Source: Gammaproteobacteria bacterium
Lineage (GTDB): Bacteria > Pseudomonadota > Gammaproteobacteria > PS1 > Pseudothioglobaceae
Assembly (NCBI GenBank): GCA_029941485.1
Contig: JAPYOZ010000021.1
Span: forward strand, 1-16,191
Length of the DNA stretch: 16,191 bases
Reading direction: 5' to 3'
A program made the position numbers and the translations under genes. Position 1 is the first letter of the stretch. Every line of letters begins with the position of its first letter. Shown one piece after another: positions 9,134 through 15,364 of the stretch. The notes under the pieces are model-generated. The model was not told the origin of the DNA, searched no databases, and saw only the letters and a list, made by a program, of their open reading frames with translations.

Positions 9134-9218
9134 TGGTACCGATGGACGGAATCGAACCGTCACTCCCGAAGGAACCGGATTTTGAATCCGGCGCGTCTAC
9201 CAATTCCACCACATCGGC
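9134..9218 (-). tRNA. tRNA-Leu, anticodon CAA
   Basis: The minus strand folds as an 85-base class II tRNA. The acceptor GCCGATG pairs with CATCGGT, with a G1-U72 wobble. There is a three-pair D stem with a GG-containing loop. The anticodon stem CCGGA/TCCGG holds the loop TTCAAAA (anticodon CAA at 9182-9184, reading UUG). The long variable arm is closed by a TTCG tetraloop. The T stem GACGG/CCGTC has loop TTCGATT, and the discriminator is A. The CCA end is encoded (9134-9136). The 5' base directly follows the infA stop codon with no spacer, so mature 5' ends must come from RNase P cleavage of a joint infA-tRNA transcript. Confidence 0.96.
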
Positions 9219-9437
9219 TTATTTATGTCTAAAGGTAATTCTTCCTTTGGTTAAATCATAAGGCGTCATTTCTACCGTTACTTTATCGCCCGGCAAGATA
9301 CGAATATAGTGTTTACGAATTTTGCCAGAGATATGCGCTAACACACTGTGCCCATTTTCTAACTCAACAGTAAAAGTGGTGTTGGGTAGCTTCTCTTTAA
9401 CCACACCTTCTAATTCAATATAATCGCTTTTTGACAT
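9219..9437 (-). CDS. infA: Translation initiation factor IF-1
   Basis: IF-1 binds the A site of the 30S subunit during initiation. The 72-residue protein has exactly the usual length and the S1-like OB fold, with the segments [38 protein letters not shown] and KGRITFRHK. Its TAA stop is immediately followed by the first base of tRNA-Leu. It is divergent from metF across 138 bases, where its promoter must lie. On the minus strand there is an AT-rich stretch with TAAAAT-like and TTGTCC-like hexamers, but no pairing good enough to call. Confidence 0.97.
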   Translation of the reverse strand: MSKSDYIELEGVVKEKLPNTTFTVELENGHSVLAHISGKIRKHYIRILPGDKVTVEMTPYDLTKGRITFRHK

Positions 9438-9535
9438 TCTATATCTTTATCTCAACTAAGTAAATTGGACAATTTTACCCGATTGTAATACGTTTAACAC
9501 AAAAATGGAAAACCTATGTACTCTTGCTAATCAGT

Positions 9536-9541
9536 TATAAT
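9536..9541 (+). promoter_or_regulatory. Probable -10 box of the metF promoter
   Basis: A perfect TATAAT lies 34 bases before the metF ATG, so transcription would start near 9548 and give a leader of roughly 28 bases. No good -35 sits at 16-18 bases upstream (the hexamer there is CCTATG), so the promoter may be weak or activator dependent. No MetJ-box repeats (AGACGTCT-like) or riboswitch fold can be recognised in the leader. Confidence 0.45.
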
Positions 9542-9575
9542 TGTGTCATTTTTTGCAAACAAATCTAATTAATTA

Positions 9576-10397
9576 ATGAAAATAAGCTTTGAATTTTTCC
9601 CGCCAAGAACCGAACAAGGCAAGCAAGCTTTAACGCAAGTTCGAAAAGAATTAAGCACAATTAGTCCTGAATATTTTTCAGTAACTTTTGGTGCTGGTGG
9701 CAGCACCCAAGATGCCACACTAGAAACCGTATTAGACATTCAACAAAACGATGGTGTTCCAGCAGCACCTCACCTCTCTTGCATTGGTTCTGAAAAAAAT
9801 AAAATCATCGAACTGCTTGATCAATACAAAGTCGCGGGGATCAATCGTATTGTTACCTTACGTGGCGACATCCCTTCAGGTGTGCGTGACATTGGTGATT
9901 TTCATTACGCCAATGAATTGGTAGAATTCATTAAAACCCAATACAACGATTATTTTCACATTGAAGTGGCCGCTTATCCAGAAATGCATCCTCAAGCAAA
10001 AAACATTGACACCGATTTAAAACATTTTATTGCCAAGGTTAAAGCCGGTGCAAATGGCGCAATCACTCAATATTTTTACAATGCCGATGCCTATTTTAGA
10101 TTTAAAGACGAAGTTGAAAAAGCAGGCGTTGATGTTCCCATCACACCGGGCATTATGCCGATTACTAATTACACGCAACTACTTAGATTCTCAACCATGT
10201 GTGGCGCTGAAATTCCTAAATGGATTTTAGAAAGGCTTAAACTTTATGAAAACGATTTAGATTCACTCGCTGAATTTGGTACAGAAGTAGTGTCCGCTCT
10301 GTGTCAAACGCTTAAAAATCAAGGGGTGGATAGTTTTCACTTCTATTCAATGAATCGAGCACAACCATCGTTAAACATTGCTAAAAACCTAAAATAG
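9576..10397 (+). CDS. metF: 5,10-methylenetetrahydrofolate reductase
   Basis: MetF reduces methylene-THF to methyl-THF, the methyl donor for methionine synthesis, using FAD and NADH. The 273-residue TIM-barrel protein starts with SFEFFPPR (catalytic Glu6, matching Glu28 of E. coli). It continues with TFGAGGS, TLRGDIP (Asp98, flavin-contacting), AAYPEMHP and ITQYFYN (Gln165). It is slightly shorter than the E. coli protein because it lacks the N-terminal extension. No Shine-Dalgarno precedes the ATG; the leader is nearly pure A/T. It stands alone and converges on the HTH gene with only six bases between stops. Its own stop codon lies inside a five-pair hairpin (ACCTA-AAA-TAGGT), which is too short to be called a terminator. 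Confidence 0.96.
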   Translation: MKISFEFFPPRTEQGKQALTQVRKELSTISPEYFSVTFGAGGSTQDATLETVLDIQQNDGVPAAPHLSCIGSEKNKIIELLDQYKVAGINRIVTLRGDIPSGVRDIGDFHYANELVEFIKTQYNDYFHIEVAAYPEMHPQAKNIDTDLKHFIAKVKAGANGAITQYFYNADAYFRFKDEVEKAGVDVPITPGIMPITNYTQLLRFSTMCGAEIPKWILERLKLYENDLDSLAEFGTEVVSALCQTLKNQGVDSFHFYSMNRAQPSLNIAKNLK

Positions 10398-10403
10398 GTG
10401 TAT

Positions 10404-10841
10404 TCAGTGTGCTTGGTTTTTAACCCAGCCTTGCAGTTTGTGTAGTGCTTCTTTGTCCTGAGCATGGCAACATTTTTCTAAAACCTCCAGACGCTCACCC
10501 AACTCTTCAAACACCATTTCATAATGTTGGTTTTTAATCTCTTCTTTGTAGATTTTTGTTTTTAGTGAAGCAACAATACTCATTAAAGATTTTTCATTTT
10601 CAGACTGAGCAAAAGCCACGGAATTGGATTTAAACATCGCATCGTCTTTAATTTGTTGCATTTTTTTGAGTCGATCGTCTTGTTCAGAATTTAGACTAGC
10701 GTTGGGATAGGCTAACCTTAGACTATCAACAGTAACGTAACCCTCATGAGTTTGTAATTTTCCACTGTTGATTTGCGCTTGAATATCAATACGACTAATG
10801 CCTAACATGCGCGCTGCTTTAGAAACACTCAGCTTAATCAT
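10404..10841 (-). CDS. Small HTH / coiled-coil protein of unknown function
   Basis: I do not recognise a named family. The 145-residue protein starts with a helix-turn-helix that looks like the MerR/excisionase type (SVSKAARMLGISRIDIQAQINSGKL, about residues 5-29, followed by a short wing-like GYVTVDSLRLAYP). The remaining two thirds (about 53-140) are charged helix with heptad-like leucines, consistent with a coiled coil, and contain a Cys-Cys pair at 124-125. It could bind DNA as a dimer through the coil, or be an HTH domain used for protein contact. A strong ribosome site (AGGGGAAGG) and a well-formed promoter precede it, so it is likely well expressed and independent of hemD. The inverted repeat in its promoter could be its own operator; this is inference. 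Confidence 0.75.
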   Translation of the reverse strand: MIKLSVSKAARMLGISRIDIQAQINSGKLQTHEGYVTVDSLRLAYPNASLNSEQDDRLKKMQQIKDDAMFKSNSVAFAQSENEKSLMSIVASLKTKIYKEEIKNQHYEMVFEELGERLEVLEKCCHAQDKEALHKLQGWVKNQAH

Positions 10842-10867
10842 TTTACCTTCCCCTAAAAAAATAAAAT

Positions 10868-10909
10868 ATACTTGACAAAATAACTGTGTTTTATGTATTT
10901 GTCAAGTAT
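10868..10909. repeat. 12-base inverted repeat in front of the HTH gene
   Basis: ATACTTGACAAA (10868-10879) and its perfect complement TTTGTCAAGTAT (10898-10909) are separated by 18 bases. It begins about 10 bases after the hemD stop. The leftward strand then runs into a T-rich tract, so a weak hemD terminator is possible, but the stem is AT-rich and the loop long. The arms overlap the -35 and -10 of the promoter described separately, which fits a repressor-binding operator equally well. Confidence 0.7.
10877..10905 (-). promoter_or_regulatory. Sigma-70-type promoter for the HTH gene
   Basis: On the minus strand a consensus TTGACA (10900-10905) is followed after exactly 17 bases by TATTTT (10877-10882). 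Transcription would begin near 10870, about 30 bases before the ATG at 10841. Both hexamers are embedded in the arms of the 12-base inverted repeat, so a protein bound there would block the promoter. The plus-strand arm also holds TTGACA, but no good -10 follows it. Confidence 0.6.
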
Positions 10910-10919
10910 TTATGCATTT

Positions 10920-11648
10920 TTATTCAATTAATCTTATTGCTTGCATCAACCCATCATCACTAGTTTGTGGCGCAACCTTCACTCGATTAAAGCCAATCGA
11001 TTCAGCGTAAGTTTTAATTCTGTCACTAAGCACCACTAGAAGATATTGCTTAATTCGTTGAACTACATCAATGTTTATTTGTTCGATCATTGCCATCATG
11101 GTCGATAGATTTTCAACGCTGGTAATGGTAATCACACCATCATTATTACTCAAAAATTGAGTTAACGACTCTTGATGCAAAGAATCTATCCGACATTGAG
11201 TACGCTCATAAACTTCAATGTATTCCACCACATTATCTTTGCCCAAGCCTTCTTTCAAGGTTTCTCTGCCACCCTTTCCTCTAAAAATTAAAATGTCTTT
11301 ATTGGATAATTTTTTCACCTCATTCATTGCTAATAAAGATTCACTGGAAGATTTTTCTTGTGGAAAAGCATCAACCTTAAAACCATGGTCGCTCAATTTT
11401 TTTGCGGTGGCAGCACCCACTGCAAAAATCTGATCGTGATGATGGTCTAACGAACTCAATGCTTCCAAACCGTAATCAACCGCATTGGCACTAATGAAAA
11501 TAACAGCATCATAATGCACCTTTAAAGGTGCACCCTTCAACGCTTCAATTTTCAAAGTAGGAAATAGAATTGGTTGATGGCCACTGTTGTTAATCAAGGC
11601 CTTCAGTGGCTCAACTTGATTTAACGGTCGGGTTAATAGAATGTTCAA
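10920..11648 (-). CDS. hemD: Uroporphyrinogen-III synthase
   Basis: HemD cyclises hydroxymethylbilane to uroporphyrinogen III, the branch point to heme, siroheme and corrinoids. The 242-residue protein shows the usual low conservation but clear family features: the opening ILLTRPLNQ, the segment FISANAVDYGLEAL, AVGAATAKKLSDHGF, and ILIFRGKGGRETL with the conserved arginine-glycine turn, followed by YERTQC and TITSVENLSTMM. hemC is not adjacent, which is unusual for the gene. Instead it overlaps an unidentified upstream gene by ATGA (11645-11648). Siroheme made from its product would be the substrate for the DsrN-type amidase at the right edge of the window. Confidence 0.92.
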   Translation of the reverse strand: MNILLTRPLNQVEPLKALINNSGHQPILFPTLKIEALKGAPLKVHYDAVIFISANAVDYGLEALSSLDHHHDQIFAVGAATAKKLSDHGFKVDAFPQEKSSSESLLAMNEVKKLSNKDILIFRGKGGRETLKEGLGKDNVVEYIEVYERTQCRIDSLHQESLTQFLSNNDGVITITSVENLSTMMAMIEQINIDVVQRIKQYLLVVLSDRIKTYAESIGFNRVKVAPQTSDDGLMQAIRLIE

Positions 11649-12238
11649 TACCCTAACAACTCAGCAATGATACGAACCTTATTTAGCACTTCACTCTCAG
11701 CAAATTTGCAAATTAATACCGTTCTAGTGTTGATACTAGCGGCATCTTCCAAATAAGTTCTGATTTGTTTTTCGTTCCAGACCTCGGACGTATAAAAAAC
11801 CGGCAATTCATTAAAATACAAATTTTGACCAACGGCTGATTTGTGTTTTAAATCTAATTTAAGCACTTTGTTTGACTGAAAACAAACCCGATAACCATCC
11901 AAAAGGTTCATTGTCTCATCCGATGGAGTCTGCTCAATTTCACAAAATAATGTAAATTCCTGCTTGTAATCACTCACATTAGACAATAACGAAGTTAACT
12001 GTTTAATATCCGTTAATTGCGCCTTCTCAACAAATAAAACCAACTCAAACTCTTCTTCAGTGTCTTCTATCTCTTCAAAAATTTGATCCAGATCTTCATC
12101 AGTGTCAATCGGCAAAGATAACGCCTTAAACAAAGTTGAGTAATAATCAAAGCGCCACTCGTTAGGCAAATCATCGGGATAAAAATCATCCTGAAGATCC
12201 AAACCACTGCGACCAATTAAAAACTCTGTTTCACTCAT
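11645..12238 (-). CDS. Hypothetical protein, possibly degenerate DUF72 (YecE-like)
   Basis: I cannot assign a function. The 197-residue protein is acidic and soluble, with no signal peptide or membrane helix. Its first 45 residues (EFLIGRSGL, then FYPDDLPNEWRFDYYSTLF) parallel the opening of DUF72/YecE proteins, which read as IGTSGW then FYP..LP with a tryptophan and YYA..F. However, it is shorter than the usual ~240-280 residues and contains a very acidic insert (about 46-65). The conserved end (TVLICKFAESEVLNKVRIIAELLG-like, 174-197) looks like a strand-helix closing unit. It is coupled to hemD by ATGA, so a link to tetrapyrrole metabolism is possible but unproved. Confidence 0.7.
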   Translation of the reverse strand: MSETEFLIGRSGLDLQDDFYPDDLPNEWRFDYYSTLFKALSLPIDTDEDLDQIFEEIEDTEEEFELVLFVEKAQLTDIKQLTSLLSNVSDYKQEFTLFCEIEQTPSDETMNLLDGYRVCFQSNKVLKLDLKHKSAVGQNLYFNELPVFYTSEVWNEKQIRTYLEDAASINTRTVLICKFAESEVLNKVRIIAELLGY

Positions 12239-12255
12239 CTGAAATGATATACCTT

Positions 12256-12261
12256 TATAAT
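12256..12261 (+). promoter_or_regulatory. Overlapping divergent -10 elements, exchanger gene and DUF72-like gene
   Basis: In the 50-base gap between divergent genes, a perfect TATAAT (12256-12261) faces the exchanger gene and its overlapping complement reads TATTAT (12257-12262) toward the DUF72-like/hemD genes. The two promoters would therefore compete for the same DNA. No consensus -35 is seen at 17 bases for the rightward one; the leftward one has TTGATT about 19 bases away. Both leaders would be very short (about 12-20 bases) and neither has a Shine-Dalgarno. Confidence 0.45.
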
Positions 12262-12288
12262 AACCAAAAAAAATAACAAAAAATCAAT

Positions 12289-13242
12289 ATGCCCGATATT
12301 CTACTACCAATTATCGCCCTATTATCAGGTTTCGCACTTTTAATTTGGAGTGCCGACAAATTTACCGAAAACGGTGCGAAAATTGCCAATATTTTTAAAG
12401 TATCTCCCTTAATTATAGGGCTCATTATCTTTGGATTTGGCACCTCTGCGCCTGAGATGTTAGTATCCGGTTTAGCCGCTATGGATGGCAACACCGGCTT
12501 AAGTATTGGCAATGCAATTGGATCCAATATTTTTAACATTGCTTTAGTATTAGGTGTTAGCGCTATTATTGCACCAATTGAAGTTCGAGGGAGTATTCTC
12601 AAAAAAGAATGGATATTTTTAATGATTGCCACGCTTTGTGCAGGATTATTATTAGTCGATCAACGCCTTGACTTTACTGATGGTTTAATTTTACTTACTC
12701 TGCTGATCTTGTTTCTTGGTTACACTCTTAAAGAGGCAAAAAATAAAAAGAATCATGAATTTGATGGTCTTGAGCAAACAATAGACAAAAGTCAAACCAA
12801 CAAAACTTGGATTATGCTGCTCATTGGGCTTGTGGTATTAATATCAAGCGCCAAGCTGGTCGTTTGGGGTGGTGTAGAGGTGGCACAGTTTTTTGGGGTT
12901 TCTGATTTAATAATAGGATTAACCGTAGTTGCGCTAGGCACCAGTTTGCCTGAATTAGCCGTTTCAATTAGTAGTGTTCTCAAAAAACAATTTGAAATGG
13001 TAGTGGGTAATGTTATCGGATCTAACCTATTTAACACCATTGCTGTACTCGCCATTCCAGGCCTCATTCACCCTTCCGATGTACCAACTGAAGTAATGAG
13101 TAGAGACTATCCAATTATGTTGCTACTCACTGTACTGTTATTTGTCGTTTCGTATAAATTTGGCAAAAAACACATTATCAATCGCTTTGAAGGTTTAGCA
13201 CTAATTAGCGTGTTCAGCTTTTACATGTGGCAATTATTTTGA
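12289..13242 (+). CDS. Na+/Ca2+ exchanger of the CaCA superfamily (YrbG-like)
   Basis: A 317-residue inner-membrane cation exchanger with about ten hydrophobic helices in two inverted halves. The first alpha repeat holds GFGTSAPEM (49-57, Glu56) and GNAIGSNIFN (74-83). The second holds ALGTSLPEL (215-223, Glu222) and GNVIGSNLFN (240-249). These are the ion-binding signatures of the family, and both acidic residues are kept. A charged cytoplasmic loop (about 148-173) links the halves. It probably extrudes calcium using the sodium or proton gradient; the counter-ion cannot be read from sequence. It shares E. coli YrbG's family but not its gene neighbourhood. It overlaps tsaE at its 3' end. Confidence 0.92.
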   Translation: MPDILLPIIALLSGFALLIWSADKFTENGAKIANIFKVSPLIIGLIIFGFGTSAPEMLVSGLAAMDGNTGLSIGNAIGSNIFNIALVLGVSAIIAPIEVRGSILKKEWIFLMIATLCAGLLLVDQRLDFTDGLILLTLLILFLGYTLKEAKNKKNHEFDGLEQTIDKSQTNKTWIMLLIGLVVLISSAKLVVWGGVEVAQFFGVSDLIIGLTVVALGTSLPELAVSISSVLKKQFEMVVGNVIGSNLFNTIAVLAIPGLIHPSDVPTEVMSRDYPIMLLLTVLLFVVSYKFGKKHIINRFEGLALISVFSFYMWQLF

Positions 13243-13697
13243 ACACACGGCTCAACTCAGAAAATGAGACAATATCTTTTTCAAAACGATTAGCTAAATG
13301 CTCAAAACCCATTCAAGACTCGATTGTCATCCACCTAAAAGGTGATCTAGGCGCAGGTAAAACAACACTTGCTAGAGGGTTTATCCAATATTTTGGCTTT
13401 GAAAAAGTCAAAAGCCCTACTTACTCCTTAGTAGAAAGCTATCAAAATGAATCAATCAATATTCACCATTTTGATTGCTACCGCCTGTCCGACCCTGAAG
13501 AACTCGACTACATTGGCATACGTGATTATCTTAATGCTGGTCACATTCAACTCATTGAATGGGCAGAGATTGGAAAAGGGTTTATCGCTAAAGCCGATTT
13601 AACCATTGGACTGGAAGGCTTTGATGAGCAAAGAAACCTATCAATCGTCGCTCACACCCAAATAGGTGAGCAATTACTACAATGCGTCAGTTCTTAA
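13227..13697 (+). CDS. tsaE: tRNA threonylcarbamoyladenosine biosynthesis ATPase TsaE
   Basis: TsaE (YjeE) is the ATPase of the TsaBDE complex that makes t6A at position 37 of ANN-decoding tRNAs. The 156-residue protein has Walker A GDLGAGKTT (39-47), the family signature VKSPTYSLVE (61-70), HFDCYRL and DPEELDYIGIRDYL (89-102), and IEWAEIG with Glu111. No ATG is available near the start. A GTG at 13227 overlaps the exchanger gene by 16 bases, while a TTG at 13239 would give a TTGA stop-start overlap and still keep all motifs. I give the longer form, but the start is uncertain. It precedes an amidase gene, the conserved yjeE-amiB pairing of gammaproteobacteria. Confidence 0.94.
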   Translation: MAIILNTRLNSENETISFSKRLAKCSKPIQDSIVIHLKGDLGAGKTTLARGFIQYFGFEKVKSPTYSLVESYQNESINIHHFDCYRLSDPEELDYIGIRDYLNAGHIQLIEWAEIGKGFIAKADLTIGLEGFDEQRNLSIVAHTQIGEQLLQCVSS

Positions 13698-14812
13698 TCG
13701 TTCTTCTTAGTTATTTATGTTTAGGTAGCTCTTATGCTGACAACCGAACTACTTTGTATGATTTTCGATTTTGGACATCGCCAGAACGCACCAGAATTGT
13801 AATCGATGTAGAAAAAGGAGTTAGATTTTCAATCAAGAAAGACAAAAAGAAAGTAACGCTAAGCGTTAAAAATGCAAAACTACTCAGCAGCACTTACGAT
13901 AAATTATTCTTTAAAGATCAGCGCATTAAAAAAACTAACATTAGGCGCGACAAAAATACGTTGTTATTTTTATTTAAAACCTTAGGCGACTACACGGTTA
14001 AAAGTTACACCTTAAAACCCAACAAAAAATACAAACACCACCGATTGGTAGTTGATTTATACGACAAAAAATCCAAAGCCGTTAAAAAGAAAACCACCAA
14101 ACAAAAGATTAAAAAGCCATTGAGTGCTAAATCTAACAAAAAAATTATTCTAATCGATCCTGGGCATGGTGGTGAAGACCCTGGAGCCATTGGTTACAAG
14201 CATTCAAGAGAAAAATACATCACCTTGAAAATTGCTAAAAAATTAGCCAAAAAAATCAATCAAACCAAAGGCATGAAAGCCATCCTTACTAGGCGAGGTG
14301 ACTACTACGTAGGCCTCACCAAACGTATCAGAATCGCACAAGCTAACAATGCCTCGTTATTTATCTCTATTCATGCCGATGCTGTTGAGCGCAGAAGTGC
14401 TAAAGGCGCATCCGTTTACACACTATCAGAACGAGGTGGCTCTACTCAGTTTGCACGCCGTTTAGAGCGCTCACAAAACACCGTCAATCAGTTTGGCGGT
14501 ATTGAAAATCTAGTGGATAAGGATAAATACCTTAATAAAATTTTATGGGATTTTTCCAGAAAAGACCGTGATATCCAAAGTCAGAAACTTGGGTTTAAAA
14601 TCCTAAAACAAATGAGTAGAATTGGTTATCTGTATAAAAAAACACCGCAAAAAGCCGGCTTTGTTGTGCTCAAAACCCCGGCCATTCCATCAGTCTTAGT
14701 AGAAACCGCCTTTATTTCTAATCCCAATGAAGAAAGCCGATTAAACAACCCTAGAGAACAAGACAAAATTGCCAATGCTATCTACAAAGGCATTCTCAAC
14801 TACTACAAATAA
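13682..14812 (+). CDS. N-acetylmuramoyl-L-alanine amidase (AmiB/AmiC type)
   Basis: This is a periplasmic zinc amidase that splits septal peptidoglycan. The 376-residue precursor has a signal peptide (cleavage likely after SSYA, residue 19) and an AMIN domain (about 22-128) for septal targeting. A very lysine-rich linker (about 129-155) follows, then an Amidase_3 catalytic domain. The zinc ligands are His162 in DPGHGG, Glu177 and His231 in SIHADA; the catalytic glutamate is Glu341 in VETAFISN. The stretch between His231 and Glu341 carries the extended helical insert (about 250-320) that auto-inhibits EnvC/NlpD-activated amidases. No LysM domain is present. It overlaps tsaE by 16 bases. mutL, which usually follows in related genomes, is absent; the gene ends in a convergent gap before dsrR. 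Confidence 0.95.
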   Translation: MRQFLIVLLSYLCLGSSYADNRTTLYDFRFWTSPERTRIVIDVEKGVRFSIKKDKKKVTLSVKNAKLLSSTYDKLFFKDQRIKKTNIRRDKNTLLFLFKTLGDYTVKSYTLKPNKKYKHHRLVVDLYDKKSKAVKKKTTKQKIKKPLSAKSNKKIILIDPGHGGEDPGAIGYKHSREKYITLKIAKKLAKKINQTKGMKAILTRRGDYYVGLTKRIRIAQANNASLFISIHADAVERRSAKGASVYTLSERGGSTQFARRLERSQNTVNQFGGIENLVDKDKYLNKILWDFSRKDRDIQSQKLGFKILKQMSRIGYLYKKTPQKAGFVVLKTPAIPSVLVETAFISNPNEESRLNNPREQDKIANAIYKGILNYYK

Positions 14813-14882
14813 CCCATTTACATTATTTCCAAAATTTTTAGATTTTGAAACAGGCAAGGCCTATTTCATATTGATTTGAGCC

Positions 14883-14901
14883 ATATTTAACGATTAAATA
14901 T
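14883..14901. other. AT-only hairpin in the convergent gap
   Basis: Perfect eight-base arms ATATTTAA/TTAAATAT with a CGA loop, followed on the plus strand by CGATTTTT. It is the best candidate for ending the amidase transcript, but with no GC in the stem it would be a weak terminator. The rest of 14813-15025 holds a bulged CCAAAAT/ATTTTG pairing (14829-14847), the 10-base palindrome TGTTTAAACA (14935-14944) and a very T-rich tract (about 14955-15012). No ORF or recognisable RNA gene was found there. Confidence 0.3.
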
Positions 14902-15025
14902 CGATTTTTGCTTGGTTTTAGGGGTGATTGCAAGTGTTTAAACAGTTATTCGCATTATTTCTGAATTTTTTCGAACTATATAAATTGTTTGTTTATTTTT
15001 TTATTTATTTTAAAAACTGACCTTA

Positions 15026-15358
15026 CTAAGATTTACTCGGTGCCTCGCCTTCTTCAGGTGGCTCATAGTTAGGGTCGTTTGGATTCATAAAGATAAAGCC
15101 ATAGCCATTTTCAGTATCGATCTCATCAAAATCAACTACCATACCTTCAAGCAACGCTTTTTGTTCATAAGCAAGTATGTACTCAACGCCATTTGATTCT
15201 AAATGAATATCGCTATCATGGCGTTCATCAAAGCCCATTAAATATTGAAAACCTTCGTCAGTTTGATCCACCGCAAAGCGGATAAGCAAACCTTGAGAGT
15301 CGGGATCGTGCGTGGAAAGGTTAATTTCTTCAGCGGCGCGTTTGGTAATGGTAATCAT
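15026..15358 (-). CDS. dsrR: DsrR, cysteine-free A-type scaffold homologue
   Basis: The 110-residue protein has the IscA/HesB fold pattern: ITITKRAAEEI at the start, RFAVDQ, YLMGFDE, SNGVEYILAYEQKALLEGMVVDF, and the C-terminal FIFMNPNDPNY. It contains no cysteine at all, so it lacks the three cysteines with which IscA, SufA and ErpA bind iron-sulfur clusters. That is the hallmark of DsrR, encoded in the dsr operon of sulfur oxidisers and needed for full expression of dsr genes in Allochromatium vinosum. It lies six bases after the dsrN-type gene, matching the dsrN-dsrR order. The C-terminal 12 residues are acidic, with PPEEGE. In A. vinosum dsrS follows; here the operon ends and a convergent amidase gene faces it. 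Confidence 0.88.
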   Translation of the reverse strand: MITITKRAAEEINLSTHDPDSQGLLIRFAVDQTDEGFQYLMGFDERHDSDIHLESNGVEYILAYEQKALLEGMVVDFDEIDTENGYGFIFMNPNDPNYEPPEEGEAPSKS

Positions 15359-15364
15359 ATTTTT

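Noticed and set aside
9438..9575. MetJ operator or SAM riboswitch upstream of metF
   Set aside because: No AGACGTCT-like repeats and no recognisable aptamer fold in the short A/T leader.
12255..12632. 125-codon open frame on the minus strand
   Set aside because: It is antisense to the exchanger gene and reflects its hydrophobic codons; the exchanger motifs are unmistakable.
14863..14886. Seven-codon frame on the minus strand in the convergent gap
   Set aside because: It is very short, has no ribosome site and nothing supports translation.
15026..15358. Call as ErpA or IscA iron-sulfur carrier
   Set aside because: All three cluster-binding cysteines are missing and the gene follows a dsrN-type gene, so DsrR is the better name.
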